From: Candidatus Margulisiibacteriota bacterium
Lineage (GTDB): Bacteria; Margulisbacteria; WOR-1; O2-12-FULL-45-9
DNA: 8,664 nt
Reading direction: 5' to 3'
Assembly (NCBI GenBank): GCA_028714935.1
Contig: JAQTLJ010000042.1
Location: forward strand, 1 to 8,664
The notes under the pieces are model-generated. The model was not told the origin of the DNA and ran no database searches. It saw only the letters and a list, made by a program, of their open reading frames with translations. A program made the position numbers and the translations under genes. This document shows positions 1-5,304 of this stretch, one piece after another. Each line of letters starts with the position of its first letter. The stretch's first letter is position 1.

Positions 1-1
1 C

Positions 2-256
2 GGCCGGGGAGAGCCGGAACTGGTCGAGACCGGCCGGATGATCACGGTCGGGGAATATTCGGGGATCAAAGGTTTCCGCAATGTCTTCGACAAATTTGAA
101 GTCGAATTCAAGAACGACGCCGAAGCGACCAGGATCCTGGAATTGGTCCGTTACGCCAATGTCCATACGCAGAAACCGTTGACCCGGGAAGAATTGACCT
201 TTGTCGCTAAATATCCGGACCAGGTTAAGAAGATCATGACCGTTACCCCTCCCTAG
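2..256 (+). CDS. C-terminal end of an isopropylmalate/homocitrate-synthase-like protein (partial)
   Basis: The reading frame is open from the window edge to the TAG at 254-256, so only the last 84 residues are visible and the true start lies upstream. The ATG at 38 is probably internal, because coding continues before it. The fragment contains V-G-E-Y-S-G-I-K-G-F (residues 16-25), like the G-x-x-S-G-x-x-x-x segment that follows the TIM barrel in LeuA/homocitrate synthases of the HMGL-like family. A helical tail follows with Y-A-N-V-H-T-Q-K-P-L-T. Family enzymes condense acetyl-CoA with a 2-oxoacid. No LeuA allosteric (tyrosine-regulated type) domain follows, which fits a homocitrate-synthase-like or short LeuA-like member better than a full LeuA or CimA. 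The catalytic barrel is outside the window, so the substrate cannot be judged. It lies 13 bases before purE and appears to lead or precede the same operon. Confidence 0.55.
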   Translation, partial: GRGEPELVETGRMITVGEYSGIKGFRNVFDKFEVEFKNDAEATRILELVRYANVHTQKPLTREELTFVAKYPDQVKKIMTVTPP

Positions 257-261
257 GAGGG
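247..261 (+). promoter_or_regulatory. Hairpin enclosing the upstream stop codon and the purE Shine-Dalgarno
   Basis: CCCTCC at 247-252 pairs perfectly with GGAGGG at 256-261 across a CTA triloop at 253-255. The 3' arm is the purE Shine-Dalgarno (AGGAGG, 255-260), 9 bases before the ATG at 270. The UAG stop of the upstream gene (254-256) spans the loop and the first base of the arm. The hairpin would hide the ribosome site unless a ribosome finishing the upstream gene opens it, which suggests translational coupling. The pairing is seen directly; the regulatory role is inferred. Confidence 0.5.
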
Positions 262-269
262 AATAACCA

Positions 270-734
270 ATGACCAAGATACAAGCTCCAAAAATAGGAA
301 TTATTATCGGCAGCCGATCGGACTTGCCGGTGATTGAAAAAGCGGAAAAACAGCTTAAAGAATTCGGGATCGCTTACGACGTTACTTCCGCTTCCGCTCA
401 TCGCACGCCGAAGAACGTTGAAAACTATGCTAAAACCGCCGAGCAGAAATACGATCTGATAATTGCCGCGGCGGGGATGGCGGCGGCGCTTCCCGGGGCG
501 GTGGCTGCTCATACCACCTTGCCGGTGATCGGCATACCGATTCATTCCAAGGGCCTGGGCGGACATGACGCCCTGTTTTCCATTGTTCAGATGCCGCCTG
601 GGGTGCCGGTAGCAACGGTGGCGATCGACGGGGCCAGGAACGCGGCCGTTCTGGCGGCACAGATATTAGCTTTAAAATATCCCCAACTGAAAGCGAAGCT
701 TAAAAAATTCAAGGCCAAGTTAGCCCATGCTTGA
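270..734 (+). CDS. purE: N5-carboxyaminoimidazole ribonucleotide mutase, PurE (class I-like)
   Basis: PurE moves the carboxyl group of N5-CAIR to give CAIR in de novo purine synthesis, in the cytoplasm and usually as an octamer. At 154 residues it has typical family length. Visible motifs are the phosphate-binding GSRSDLP (14-20), SAHRTP (42-47, with the catalytic histidine at 44), AAGMAAALPG (67-76) and IVQMPPGVPVATVAI (105-119). The third motif is usually written A-A-H-L-P-G; here alanine 73 replaces that histidine. The tail from 138 is lysine-rich and helical. The start is fixed by a strong AGGAGG at 255-260, which lies inside a hairpin with the preceding stop codon. The stop overlaps the start of the cvpA-like gene by 8 bases, so the two are probably translationally coupled. 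No purK or other pur gene is nearby. The family is certain; class I is favoured by the motif set. Confidence 0.95.
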   Translation: MTKIQAPKIGIIIGSRSDLPVIEKAEKQLKEFGIAYDVTSASAHRTPKNVENYAKTAEQKYDLIIAAAGMAAALPGAVAAHTTLPVIGIPIHSKGLGGHDALFSIVQMPPGVPVATVAIDGARNAAVLAAQILALKYPQLKAKLKKFKAKLAHA

Positions 735-1398
735 CGTAGTTGTCGGGATCGTCGTTGCTCTGTTCATTCTGCTGGGCGCGCGCGAAGGGATCGCCAAATC
801 GCTCGGCAGTTTGGCCATGGTCTTTGTGGCGCTCTTTCTGGCGGGGAGTGCGATCGGGATACTGGGCCAGAGCAATGCTCAATTCAACGACCCGCAAAAT
901 ACCGCAACTATTTTGACTTTTCTTTTTGTTTGGCTTGTTGTTTATTTAATTCTCGATCTGTTGCTTATCTTACTTCTAAAGAAAATAATTAATATCACCG
1001 TGCTGGGACCGGCTGATAAGATCGGAGGATTAATTATCGGCGGGTGCAAGGGAATAATGATCTGCGGCGTCATCCTGCAACTGATCATTGGCTTGCCGAT
1101 CTCAGCCGATTCAAGAGCGCAAATAGTGAATTCGCCGCTGGCGAGTTTTTCGATCGCAGCTTATCAATGGGCGTATCCTTATACGAAACAGTTCGTGCCG
1201 GCGGTCAACAGCTTCAAGCAAAACCTGATCAAACAGCTTGATCAAACAGATACACAGAAAGCTGAAGAGCAGCCGGGGTCGGGGGAATTTGTCGAGAAAG
1301 TGATGAAACAGGAGCCGGTCAAGACGGACGCGGATAAAAAGATAATGAAGCTCCTAAAGGAACAAAAGCTCCTGCCCGATGCCCCGGAGAAAAAATGA
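727..1398 (+). CDS. CvpA-family inner-membrane protein
   Basis: The protein has 223 residues and four predicted membrane segments, at about 2-18, 28-47, 60-84 and 101-124, matching the CvpA (colicin V production) fold. Glycines and a G-A-R-E-G turn (17-21) follow the first segment, and G-P-A-D-K-I-G-G (94-101) precedes the last, both typical of the family. A charged, mostly soluble tail runs from about 165 to 223, rich in K, E, Q and D and with likely amphipathic helices. CvpA-like proteins are linked to envelope homeostasis and to colicin V export in Escherichia coli, where cvpA lies beside purF; here it lies beside another purine gene, purE. The ATG at 727 overlaps the purE stop (732-734). 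There is no good Shine-Dalgarno: AAGG at 711-714 is 12 bases away, so coupling to purE is likely. The molecular function is not known from sequence. The family call is fairly secure. Confidence 0.8.
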   Translation: MLDVVVGIVVALFILLGAREGIAKSLGSLAMVFVALFLAGSAIGILGQSNAQFNDPQNTATILTFLFVWLVVYLILDLLLILLLKKIINITVLGPADKIGGLIIGGCKGIMICGVILQLIIGLPISADSRAQIVNSPLASFSIAAYQWAYPYTKQFVPAVNSFKQNLIKQLDQTDTQKAEEQPGSGEFVEKVMKQEPVKTDADKKIMKLLKEQKLLPDAPEKK

Positions 1399-2573
1399 AA
1401 TATTTGGTTTTGATCGGCGACGGGATGTCCGATCACCCGCTGAAAGAATTAAAAGGCAAAACCCCGCTGGAAGCAGCTAAGACCCCGAATCTGGATTTCC
1501 TGGCGCAAAATGGCTTGTGCGGCTGGGTCAGCAACGTCCCCAAAGGGATGGAGCCAGCTTCTGATGTGGCCAATATGAGCATTTTCGGTTACGACCCGAA
1601 AAAATATTACACCGGACGCGGCCCGCTGGAAGCCGCCAGCCTGGGGGTGAGGATCGCAAGGGATGAGGTGGCTTTCCGCTGTAATCTGGTGACGGTCAGG
1701 GACCGGAAAATGAAAGATTTTACCGCCGGGCACATCAGCACAGCCGAAGGCACGAAGATCATCAGGGCGCTTGACCGGAAGCTCGGTTGCCGTGAGATCA
1801 AATTTTATCCTGGCTTAAGCTACCGTCATCTTTTGGTCATAAAAACCACTTTAGCCTGCGCTGCGGTCAAGACCACCCCGCCGCATGATATAACTAATAA
1901 AAGAATCGAACCTTATTTACCGCAGGGAAAAGGGGCGGAAGTTTTACTCCAGCTGATGAACGAGAGCGAGGTCATCTTACACGACTTGCCAACCAAGGCG
2001 ACAATGATCTGGCCGTGGAGCCCCGGCCAAACGCCAAAAATGCCCCCGTTCAGGAAGCGCTACGGGAAAAAAGGGGCGATCATTACGGCGGTCCACCTTT
2101 TAAAGGGCCTGGGAAAAGTCCTGGGGATGGAAGTGATCAATGTCCCGGGGGCGACCGGCTATCTTGATACCAATTATCAGGGGAAAGCGGGATACGCTTT
2201 GAAAGCGCTGCGAAGAAATGACATTGTTTTTGTCCATGTCGAAGCACCGGATGAAGCTGGTCACGAAGGAAATATTAGGCATAAGATTCGAGCAATTGAG
2301 GATTTCGATCGATTAGTAGTTGGAACGATATTGAAAGCATCCCGGATCACCGGCTCACCGGATGTCCGGATCCTCGTTCTGCCCGATCATCCGACGCCGA
2401 TAAAAGCCATGACGCATACGGCGGAGGCGGTGCCGTTCGCGATCTATGGGGAAGGGATTGGGGGACAGGGAATAGGGGTTAGGGGATTTAATGAGAAAGA
2501 AATCAGAAAGTCAAAGCTGAAAATTCAAAAAGGCGATATATTATTAGGAAAATTCCTTGGAGGGGAACTATGA
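1395..2573 (+). CDS. apgM: ApgM-type cofactor-independent phosphoglycerate mutase / proposed homoserine kinase
   Basis: This 392-residue alkaline-phosphatase-superfamily protein matches the archaeal-type phosphoglycerate mutase, which interconverts 3- and 2-phosphoglycerate. Metal and catalytic sites are visible: DGMSD (9-13), EPASDVAN (53-60, likely nucleophile Ser56), YYTGRGPLEAASLGV (71-85), HVEAPDEAGHEG (281-292), DHPTP (331-335) and His341. Length and blocks such as TTPPHDI (160-166) and PGATGYLDTNY (251-261) fit the bacterial branch of this family that has been proposed, from gene neighbourhoods, to act as a homoserine kinase in threonine synthesis. Amino-acid genes surround it here (tyrA downstream, a LeuA-like gene upstream), so that role is plausible, but sequence alone does not decide. 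The start overlaps the previous stop as ATGA; GGAGA at 1386-1390 lies 4 bases upstream. Near the 3' end the DNA carries a G-rich heptamer repeat, encoding a Gly/Ile-rich loop at about 352-364. Confidence 0.85.
   Translation: MKYLVLIGDGMSDHPLKELKGKTPLEAAKTPNLDFLAQNGLCGWVSNVPKGMEPASDVANMSIFGYDPKKYYTGRGPLEAASLGVRIARDEVAFRCNLVTVRDRKMKDFTAGHISTAEGTKIIRALDRKLGCREIKFYPGLSYRHLLVIKTTLACAAVKTTPPHDITNKRIEPYLPQGKGAEVLLQLMNESEVILHDLPTKATMIWPWSPGQTPKMPPFRKRYGKKGAIITAVHLLKGLGKVLGMEVINVPGATGYLDTNYQGKAGYALKALRRNDIVFVHVEAPDEAGHEGNIRHKIRAIEDFDRLVVGTILKASRITGSPDVRILVLPDHPTPIKAMTHTAEAVPFAIYGEGIGGQGIGVRGFNEKEIRKSKLKIQKGDILLGKFLGGEL
2448..2488 (+). repeat. Degenerate G-rich heptanucleotide repeat with G-quadruplex potential
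   Basis: Five consecutive 7-base units start at 2454, 2461, 2468, 2475 and 2482: GGGATTG, GGGGACA, GGGAATA, GGGGTTA and GGGGATT. With the GGGG at 2448-2451 this gives six G-tracts of three or more, separated by 2 to 4 bases, a classical G-quadruplex pattern on the coding strand. It lies inside the apgM-like gene and ends 82 bases before the tyrA start. It is translated within a Gly/Ile-rich loop that looks about two residues longer than I expect for relatives. Confidence 0.65.
2559..2565 (+). promoter_or_regulatory. Shine-Dalgarno for tyrA
   Basis: GGAGGGG lies 4 bases before the ATG at 2570 and inside the last codons of the apgM-like gene. The start codon overlaps the apgM stop as ATGA. It supports the chosen tyrA start and re-initiation at this junction. 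Confidence 0.75.
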
Positions 2574-3418
2574 GAATTGCAATCATCGGATTGGGGCTGA
2601 TCGGCGGCTCGATAGGATTGGCGCTCAAGCGGCTGGGAAATAATGAAATCAGGATAGTGGGTATTCCCCGCCGGGAGGAGACGCTTAAGAAAGCGCTGGA
2701 GATCGGGGCGATCGATGAGGGGACGACCGACCATGTTAAGGGTGTGGTGGCGGCAGACATGGTTTTTGTCTGCACACCGATCAATTTGATCGTGGAAATC
2801 ATCAAGGAAATAGCGCCTAATTTAAAAAAGGGCGCCATTGTTACTGATGTCGGCAGCTCAAAGCAGGAGATCGTTTCCCAGGCGGAAAAAAGCCTGCCGA
2901 AAGGCGCCTATTTTATCGGCGGTCATCCGATGGCGGGGAAGGAAACGACCAAGCTGGAAGCGGCCGATCCGCAGCTCTTTAAAGATAAAGCCTGGATCTT
3001 GACCAAAACTTCAAAAACCAGCCAAAGGGCACTGGATAAAGTCAAAGAGGTCGTCGGGTGGCTGGGTGGTTCGGCCCTGGAAATCGATCCCAAGACCCAT
3101 GATCTGGTAGTGGCAGCCGTTAGTCATATGCCGCTGGCGGCGGCGGCTTCGATCGTCAATGCGGTTGCCGGCGAGCCGGAGAAAGAACTGATGGGGAAAT
3201 GCGCTGCTTCCGGTTTCCGTGATACAACACGGGTCGCTTCAGGCGACCCGATCCTCGGCGTGGATATGTTCCTGACCAATAAAAAGGCGGTCTTGAAACT
3301 TATCGGGGCGTTTAAGAGGTCGTTATTGCAGCTAGAGAAGCTGATCAAGCAAGGTGACGGGGAAAAGATACGCAAAGAATTAAGTCGCGCGAAAGAATTC
3401 AGGGACGCGGTCTTTTAG
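2570..3418 (+). CDS. tyrA: TyrA: prephenate/arogenate dehydrogenase, probably NADP- and arogenate-type
   Basis: TyrA oxidatively decarboxylates prephenate or arogenate in tyrosine synthesis. The 282 residues show an N-terminal Rossmann domain with GLGLIGGS (7-14), then CTP (68-70), DVGSSK (93-98), GGHPMAGKE (117-125), SHMPL (185-189) and GFRDTTRVASGDP (215-227), all in TyrA order. No ACT or chorismate mutase domain is attached. Two details suggest the cyanobacterial subclass of NADP-dependent arogenate dehydrogenases. After beta strand 2 the sequence is GIPRREET (31-38), with Arg34-Arg35 and no acidic residue to bind an NAD ribose. The usual S-H-x-P-H motif has Leu189 in place of the second histidine, where the Synechocystis enzyme, as I recall it, has valine. 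The start has a strong Shine-Dalgarno. The stop codon (3416-3418) interlocks with that of the antisense gene beyond it. The family is certain; substrate and cofactor are inferred. Confidence 0.93.
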   Translation: MRIAIIGLGLIGGSIGLALKRLGNNEIRIVGIPRREETLKKALEIGAIDEGTTDHVKGVVAADMVFVCTPINLIVEIIKEIAPNLKKGAIVTDVGSSKQEIVSQAEKSLPKGAYFIGGHPMAGKETTKLEAADPQLFKDKAWILTKTSKTSQRALDKVKEVVGWLGGSALEIDPKTHDLVVAAVSHMPLAAAASIVNAVAGEPEKELMGKCAASGFRDTTRVASGDPILGVDMFLTNKKAVLKLIGAFKRSLLQLEKLIKQGDGEKIRKELSRAKEFRDAVF

Positions 3419-3906
3419 TCCTGGCAGTTCCCCAGGGAAAAACGTGGATCATTTTGTTTGAGCTCAAGCGCGCTGGTCAGGGCATTTAAGGTTGTCTTGC
3501 CGAATTTCCGTCCGCTCCAGCCGCTTTCCCTGTCAATGCCGCCCCAATCTTGCAGGCATTTAACTGCCCCGGCCGTTTCATCACCGTAAAGGCCGAACCG
3601 AAAATCGTCGGGACTGGTTTTGATCAGGTCCAGGGCATAAAGGCCCCGCTGGATGATGCTGAAAGATATTTGGCCGTTTTCTGTTAAGCCCTCAAGGCTT
3701 TTATGTAAAAAGCAAAACTTTCCTTCTTTCATTCTTTGCAGGGCAGGATTCTTTTCGATCTCATCTAAAACAGCTGATGGGGAGAAATCGGACGAGGAGT
3801 TCCTTCTGCAGCCTTGGGGGCTGATCCCCAATAATCCCAGTCCGATAGCCCCCCAAAAAATAGTTTTTACGACATTTCTTCTAGCCAGATCGCATTTCAT
3901 TACCAT
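3415..3906 (-). CDS. Small exported or membrane-anchored protein with a peptidoglycan-binding-like domain
   Basis: The 163-residue protein starts with A-R-R-N-V-V-K (8-14) and a hydrophobic stretch (15-29), a Tat-like or uncleaved signal. Cys33 follows, but S-P-Q-G-C is a poor lipobox, so lipidation is doubtful. After a linker, residues 82-147 fit the PG_binding_1 pattern: I-I-Q near 84-86, leucines at 89 and 92, F-G-x-Y-G-x-x-T (104-111), A-V-K-x-L-Q (114-119), G-G-I (122-124), then F-G-x-x-T-L-x-A-L (135-143). Such domains bind cell-wall peptides and often accompany hydrolases or LD-transpeptidases, but no catalytic domain is present. The start at 3906 is supported by AGGTG (complement of 3914-3918) 7 bases upstream; an in-frame ATG two codons later (3900) is possible. 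It lies antisense between tyrA and aroA, overlaps the end of tyrA by 4 bases, and is divergent from aroA across 71 bases. The domain call is moderate and the role unknown. Confidence 0.65.
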   Translation of the reverse strand: MVMKCDLARRNVVKTIFWGAIGLGLLGISPQGCRRNSSSDFSPSAVLDEIEKNPALQRMKEGKFCFLHKSLEGLTENGQISFSIIQRGLYALDLIKTSPDDFRFGLYGDETAGAVKCLQDWGGIDRESGWSGRKFGKTTLNALTSALELKQNDPRFSLGNCQD

Positions 3907-3940
3907 TTTATTGCACCTGGGTATTTATCGTCCCTTTTCA

Positions 3941-3969
3941 TGGAAAATTTCAGTCGATGATGGTAAAAT
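3941..3969 (+). promoter_or_regulatory. Candidate aroA promoter giving a near-leaderless mRNA
   Basis: An extended -10 element, TGG plus TAAAAT (3961-3969), lies 17 bases after a -35-like TGGAAA (3941-3946, 4 of 6 consensus bases). The expected transcription start, about 3976-3978, falls at the aroA ATG (3978). No Shine-Dalgarno precedes that ATG, and the frame has a stop at 3969-3971, so no earlier in-frame start is available. Confidence 0.5.
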
Positions 3970-3977
3970 GAAACGAA

Positions 3978-5264
3978 ATGAAAACGCTTAAAATCAATCC
4001 TTTAAAGGGCGGGACAAAGGAACTTCTTGTCCCTGGCGACAAATCGATCTCCCACCGGGCGGTTATGCTCGGGTCAATCGCTAAAGGCGAAACGGTCGTC
4101 AATAATATTTTATTGAGCGCAGATTGTCTGGCCACGATCGATTGCTGCCGCCGGCTGGGTATAAATATTAAGATCCATGGCACCAGGTTGATCATTGACG
4201 GGAAAGGCCTGTTTGGCTTGAAACAGCCGCAAGGGACACTTGATGCCGGAAACTCTGGGACAACGATCCGGTTGATCTCCGGGATCCTGGCCGGTCAAAA
4301 CTATGAGGTCAATATTACCGGTGACGAATCGGTCCAAAAGCGGCCGATGGGGCGGATCGCCAAGCCCTTGAGGCTGATGGGGGCGAGCATCGAAGGGCGC
4401 ATGTCTGGCAATGAGATCTTTGCGCCGCTTACGATCTTTGGCGGCGATCTAAAAGCGATCGCCTATGAGCTACCGGTCGCCTCGGCGCAGGTCAAGTCGG
4501 CGGTCCTTTTAGCCGGACTTTTTGCCGACGGAGAAACGTCGGTCATTGAAAAGGTGCGCTCCCGCGATCATACCGAGCGGATGCTCGAACATTTTGGCGT
4601 TGTGGATTCGCGTTACGCGTTACGCGTTACCGGACGAAGGGAATTTGAGGGTGTTGAAATAGATGTCCCCGGCGATATTTCGTCAGCCGCGTTTTTCCTG
4701 GTGGCGGGCGCGATAATCAAGAATGCGGAGTTACGAATTATGAATGTCGGTGTTAACCCGACCAGGACCGGGATCATAGATGTGCTGCATCGGATGGGCG
4801 CCAGGCTGGAGATCGAGAATGAAAGGCTGCTGTCTGAAGAGCCAAGGGCGGATATTATAGTTAAAAGTTCGGAGTTGGGGGCGGTTAGACTTGATGGAGA
4901 GATCATTCCGAGGATCATTGATGAAATACCGATCATCGCGGTCGCGGCAACGCAAGCCAAAGGAGCGACCGAGATAAGGGGCGCCAGAGAGCTGCGGATC
5001 AAAGAAAGCGACCGGATCAAAACGGTTGCTTCGGAACTCCGGAAATTCGGCGCCAGCGTCGAAGAACTGGACGACGGGCTGAGGATCGAAGGGCCGACCA
5101 GGTTGAAAGGGGCCAGGATCGACAGCCACGGCGACCATCGGATTGCTATGGCGATGGCGATTGCCGGGCTGGCGGCGGAGGGGGAAACTGTCATTGAAAA
5201 TGCCGAATGCGTCGAGACCTCTTTTCCGGGATTTGACAATATTTTATCTTCTTTAGCCGCCTGA
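3978..5264 (+). CDS. aroA: 3-phosphoshikimate 1-carboxyvinyltransferase (EPSP synthase)
   Basis: AroA transfers the enolpyruvyl group of phosphoenolpyruvate to shikimate 3-phosphate, the sixth shikimate-pathway step. The 428 residues match family length. Motifs run in order: PGDKSISHRA (19-28), AGNSGTTIRL (90-99), GDESVQKRPMGRI (115-127), SAQVKSAVLLAGL (169-181), SRDHTERML (195-203), the catalytic acidic DE in DEIPIIAVAA (315-324), RELRIKESDRI (337-347), SHGDHRIAMA (383-392) and TSFPGFD (414-420). The NSGTT and KRPM blocks resemble the Bacillus-like class II group rather than the Escherichia coli class I type. The glycine of NSGTT is kept, so the alanine of the glyphosate-tolerant CP4 enzyme is absent. 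The start is set by an in-frame stop just upstream. There is no Shine-Dalgarno; a promoter appears to place transcription at the ATG. The gene contains an exact heptamer triplet at 4610-4630. It feeds the same pathway as tyrA, from which it is separated by an antisense gene. Confidence 0.97.
   Translation: MKTLKINPLKGGTKELLVPGDKSISHRAVMLGSIAKGETVVNNILLSADCLATIDCCRRLGINIKIHGTRLIIDGKGLFGLKQPQGTLDAGNSGTTIRLISGILAGQNYEVNITGDESVQKRPMGRIAKPLRLMGASIEGRMSGNEIFAPLTIFGGDLKAIAYELPVASAQVKSAVLLAGLFADGETSVIEKVRSRDHTERMLEHFGVVDSRYALRVTGRREFEGVEIDVPGDISSAAFFLVAGAIIKNAELRIMNVGVNPTRTGIIDVLHRMGARLEIENERLLSEEPRADIIVKSSELGAVRLDGEIIPRIIDEIPIIAVAATQAKGATEIRGARELRIKESDRIKTVASELRKFGASVEELDDGLRIEGPTRLKGARIDSHGDHRIAMAMAIAGLAAEGETVIENAECVETSFPGFDNILSSLAA
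4610..4630 (+). repeat. Tandem heptamer (GCGTTAC) x3 inside aroA
   Basis: Three exact copies of GCGTTAC run without a break and contribute to residues 211-218 of AroA (S-R-Y-A-L-R-V-T). The total of 21 bases keeps the frame, but gain or loss of one unit would shift it. The encoded stretch lies in a part of the protein that varies among relatives, between FGV (206-208) and EIDVPGD (227-233). Confidence 0.85.
4721..4748 (+). repeat. Degenerate heptamer repeat, consensus near GAATTAC, inside aroA
   Basis: Four consecutive 7-base units begin with GA: GAATGCG, GAGTTAC, GAATTAT and GAATGTC. They encode R/N-rich residues around N-A-E-L-R-I-M-N (249-256), which still match the expected AroA sequence. 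The periodicity is seen directly, but four degenerate units could arise by chance in a strand-forming segment. Confidence 0.4.
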
Positions 5265-5278
5265 ACTGAAATTCAGTT
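5264..5278. repeat. Perfect short palindrome downstream of the aroA stop
   Basis: AACTGAA (5264-5270) and TTCAGTT (5272-5278) are exact inverted copies around one base. It starts on the last base of the aroA stop codon and abuts TAAAAT (5278-5283), a possible -10 without a matching -35. As RNA it gives only a weak 5-bp stem with a 5-base loop and no U-run, so it is a poor terminator. An operator-like role for the next gene is possible but untested. Confidence 0.45.
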
Positions 5279-5304
5279 AAAATTCTTCCGACAGATATCT
5301 TGCG

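Noticed and set aside
38..40. ATG at 38 as the start of a small independent gene
   Set aside because: The frame is open upstream to the window edge and the encoded segment looks like the C-terminal part of a larger enzyme.
243..566. Minus-strand open frame opposite purE
   Set aside because: Arg/Gly/His-rich translation without motifs; it covers the purE start region and its signals.
3924..3953. Weak promoter on the minus strand for the PG-binding-like gene (CTGAAA, 18 bases, GATAAA)
   Set aside because: Only 4 of 6 matches in each box, and the predicted start would cut into the gene's own Shine-Dalgarno.
4245..4275. Glyphosate-tolerance signature in AroA
   Set aside because: The N-S-G-T-T motif keeps the glycine; the alanine known from the CP4 enzyme is absent. 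Class II membership alone does not prove tolerance.
5233..5238. Consensus TTGACA near the end of aroA as a -35
   Set aside because: No -10-like hexamer occurs 15 to 19 bases downstream, and the bases encode the conserved F-D-N segment of AroA.
4613..5239. Long open frame on the minus strand opposite aroA (208 codons)
   Set aside because: It mirrors the codon pattern of aroA, is low-complexity (Ser/Pro/Ile-rich) and shows no domain; aroA is unmistakable on the other strand.
5264..5278. Rho-independent terminator after aroA
   Set aside because: Only five pairs, AT-rich, and followed by A-rich rather than T-rich sequence.
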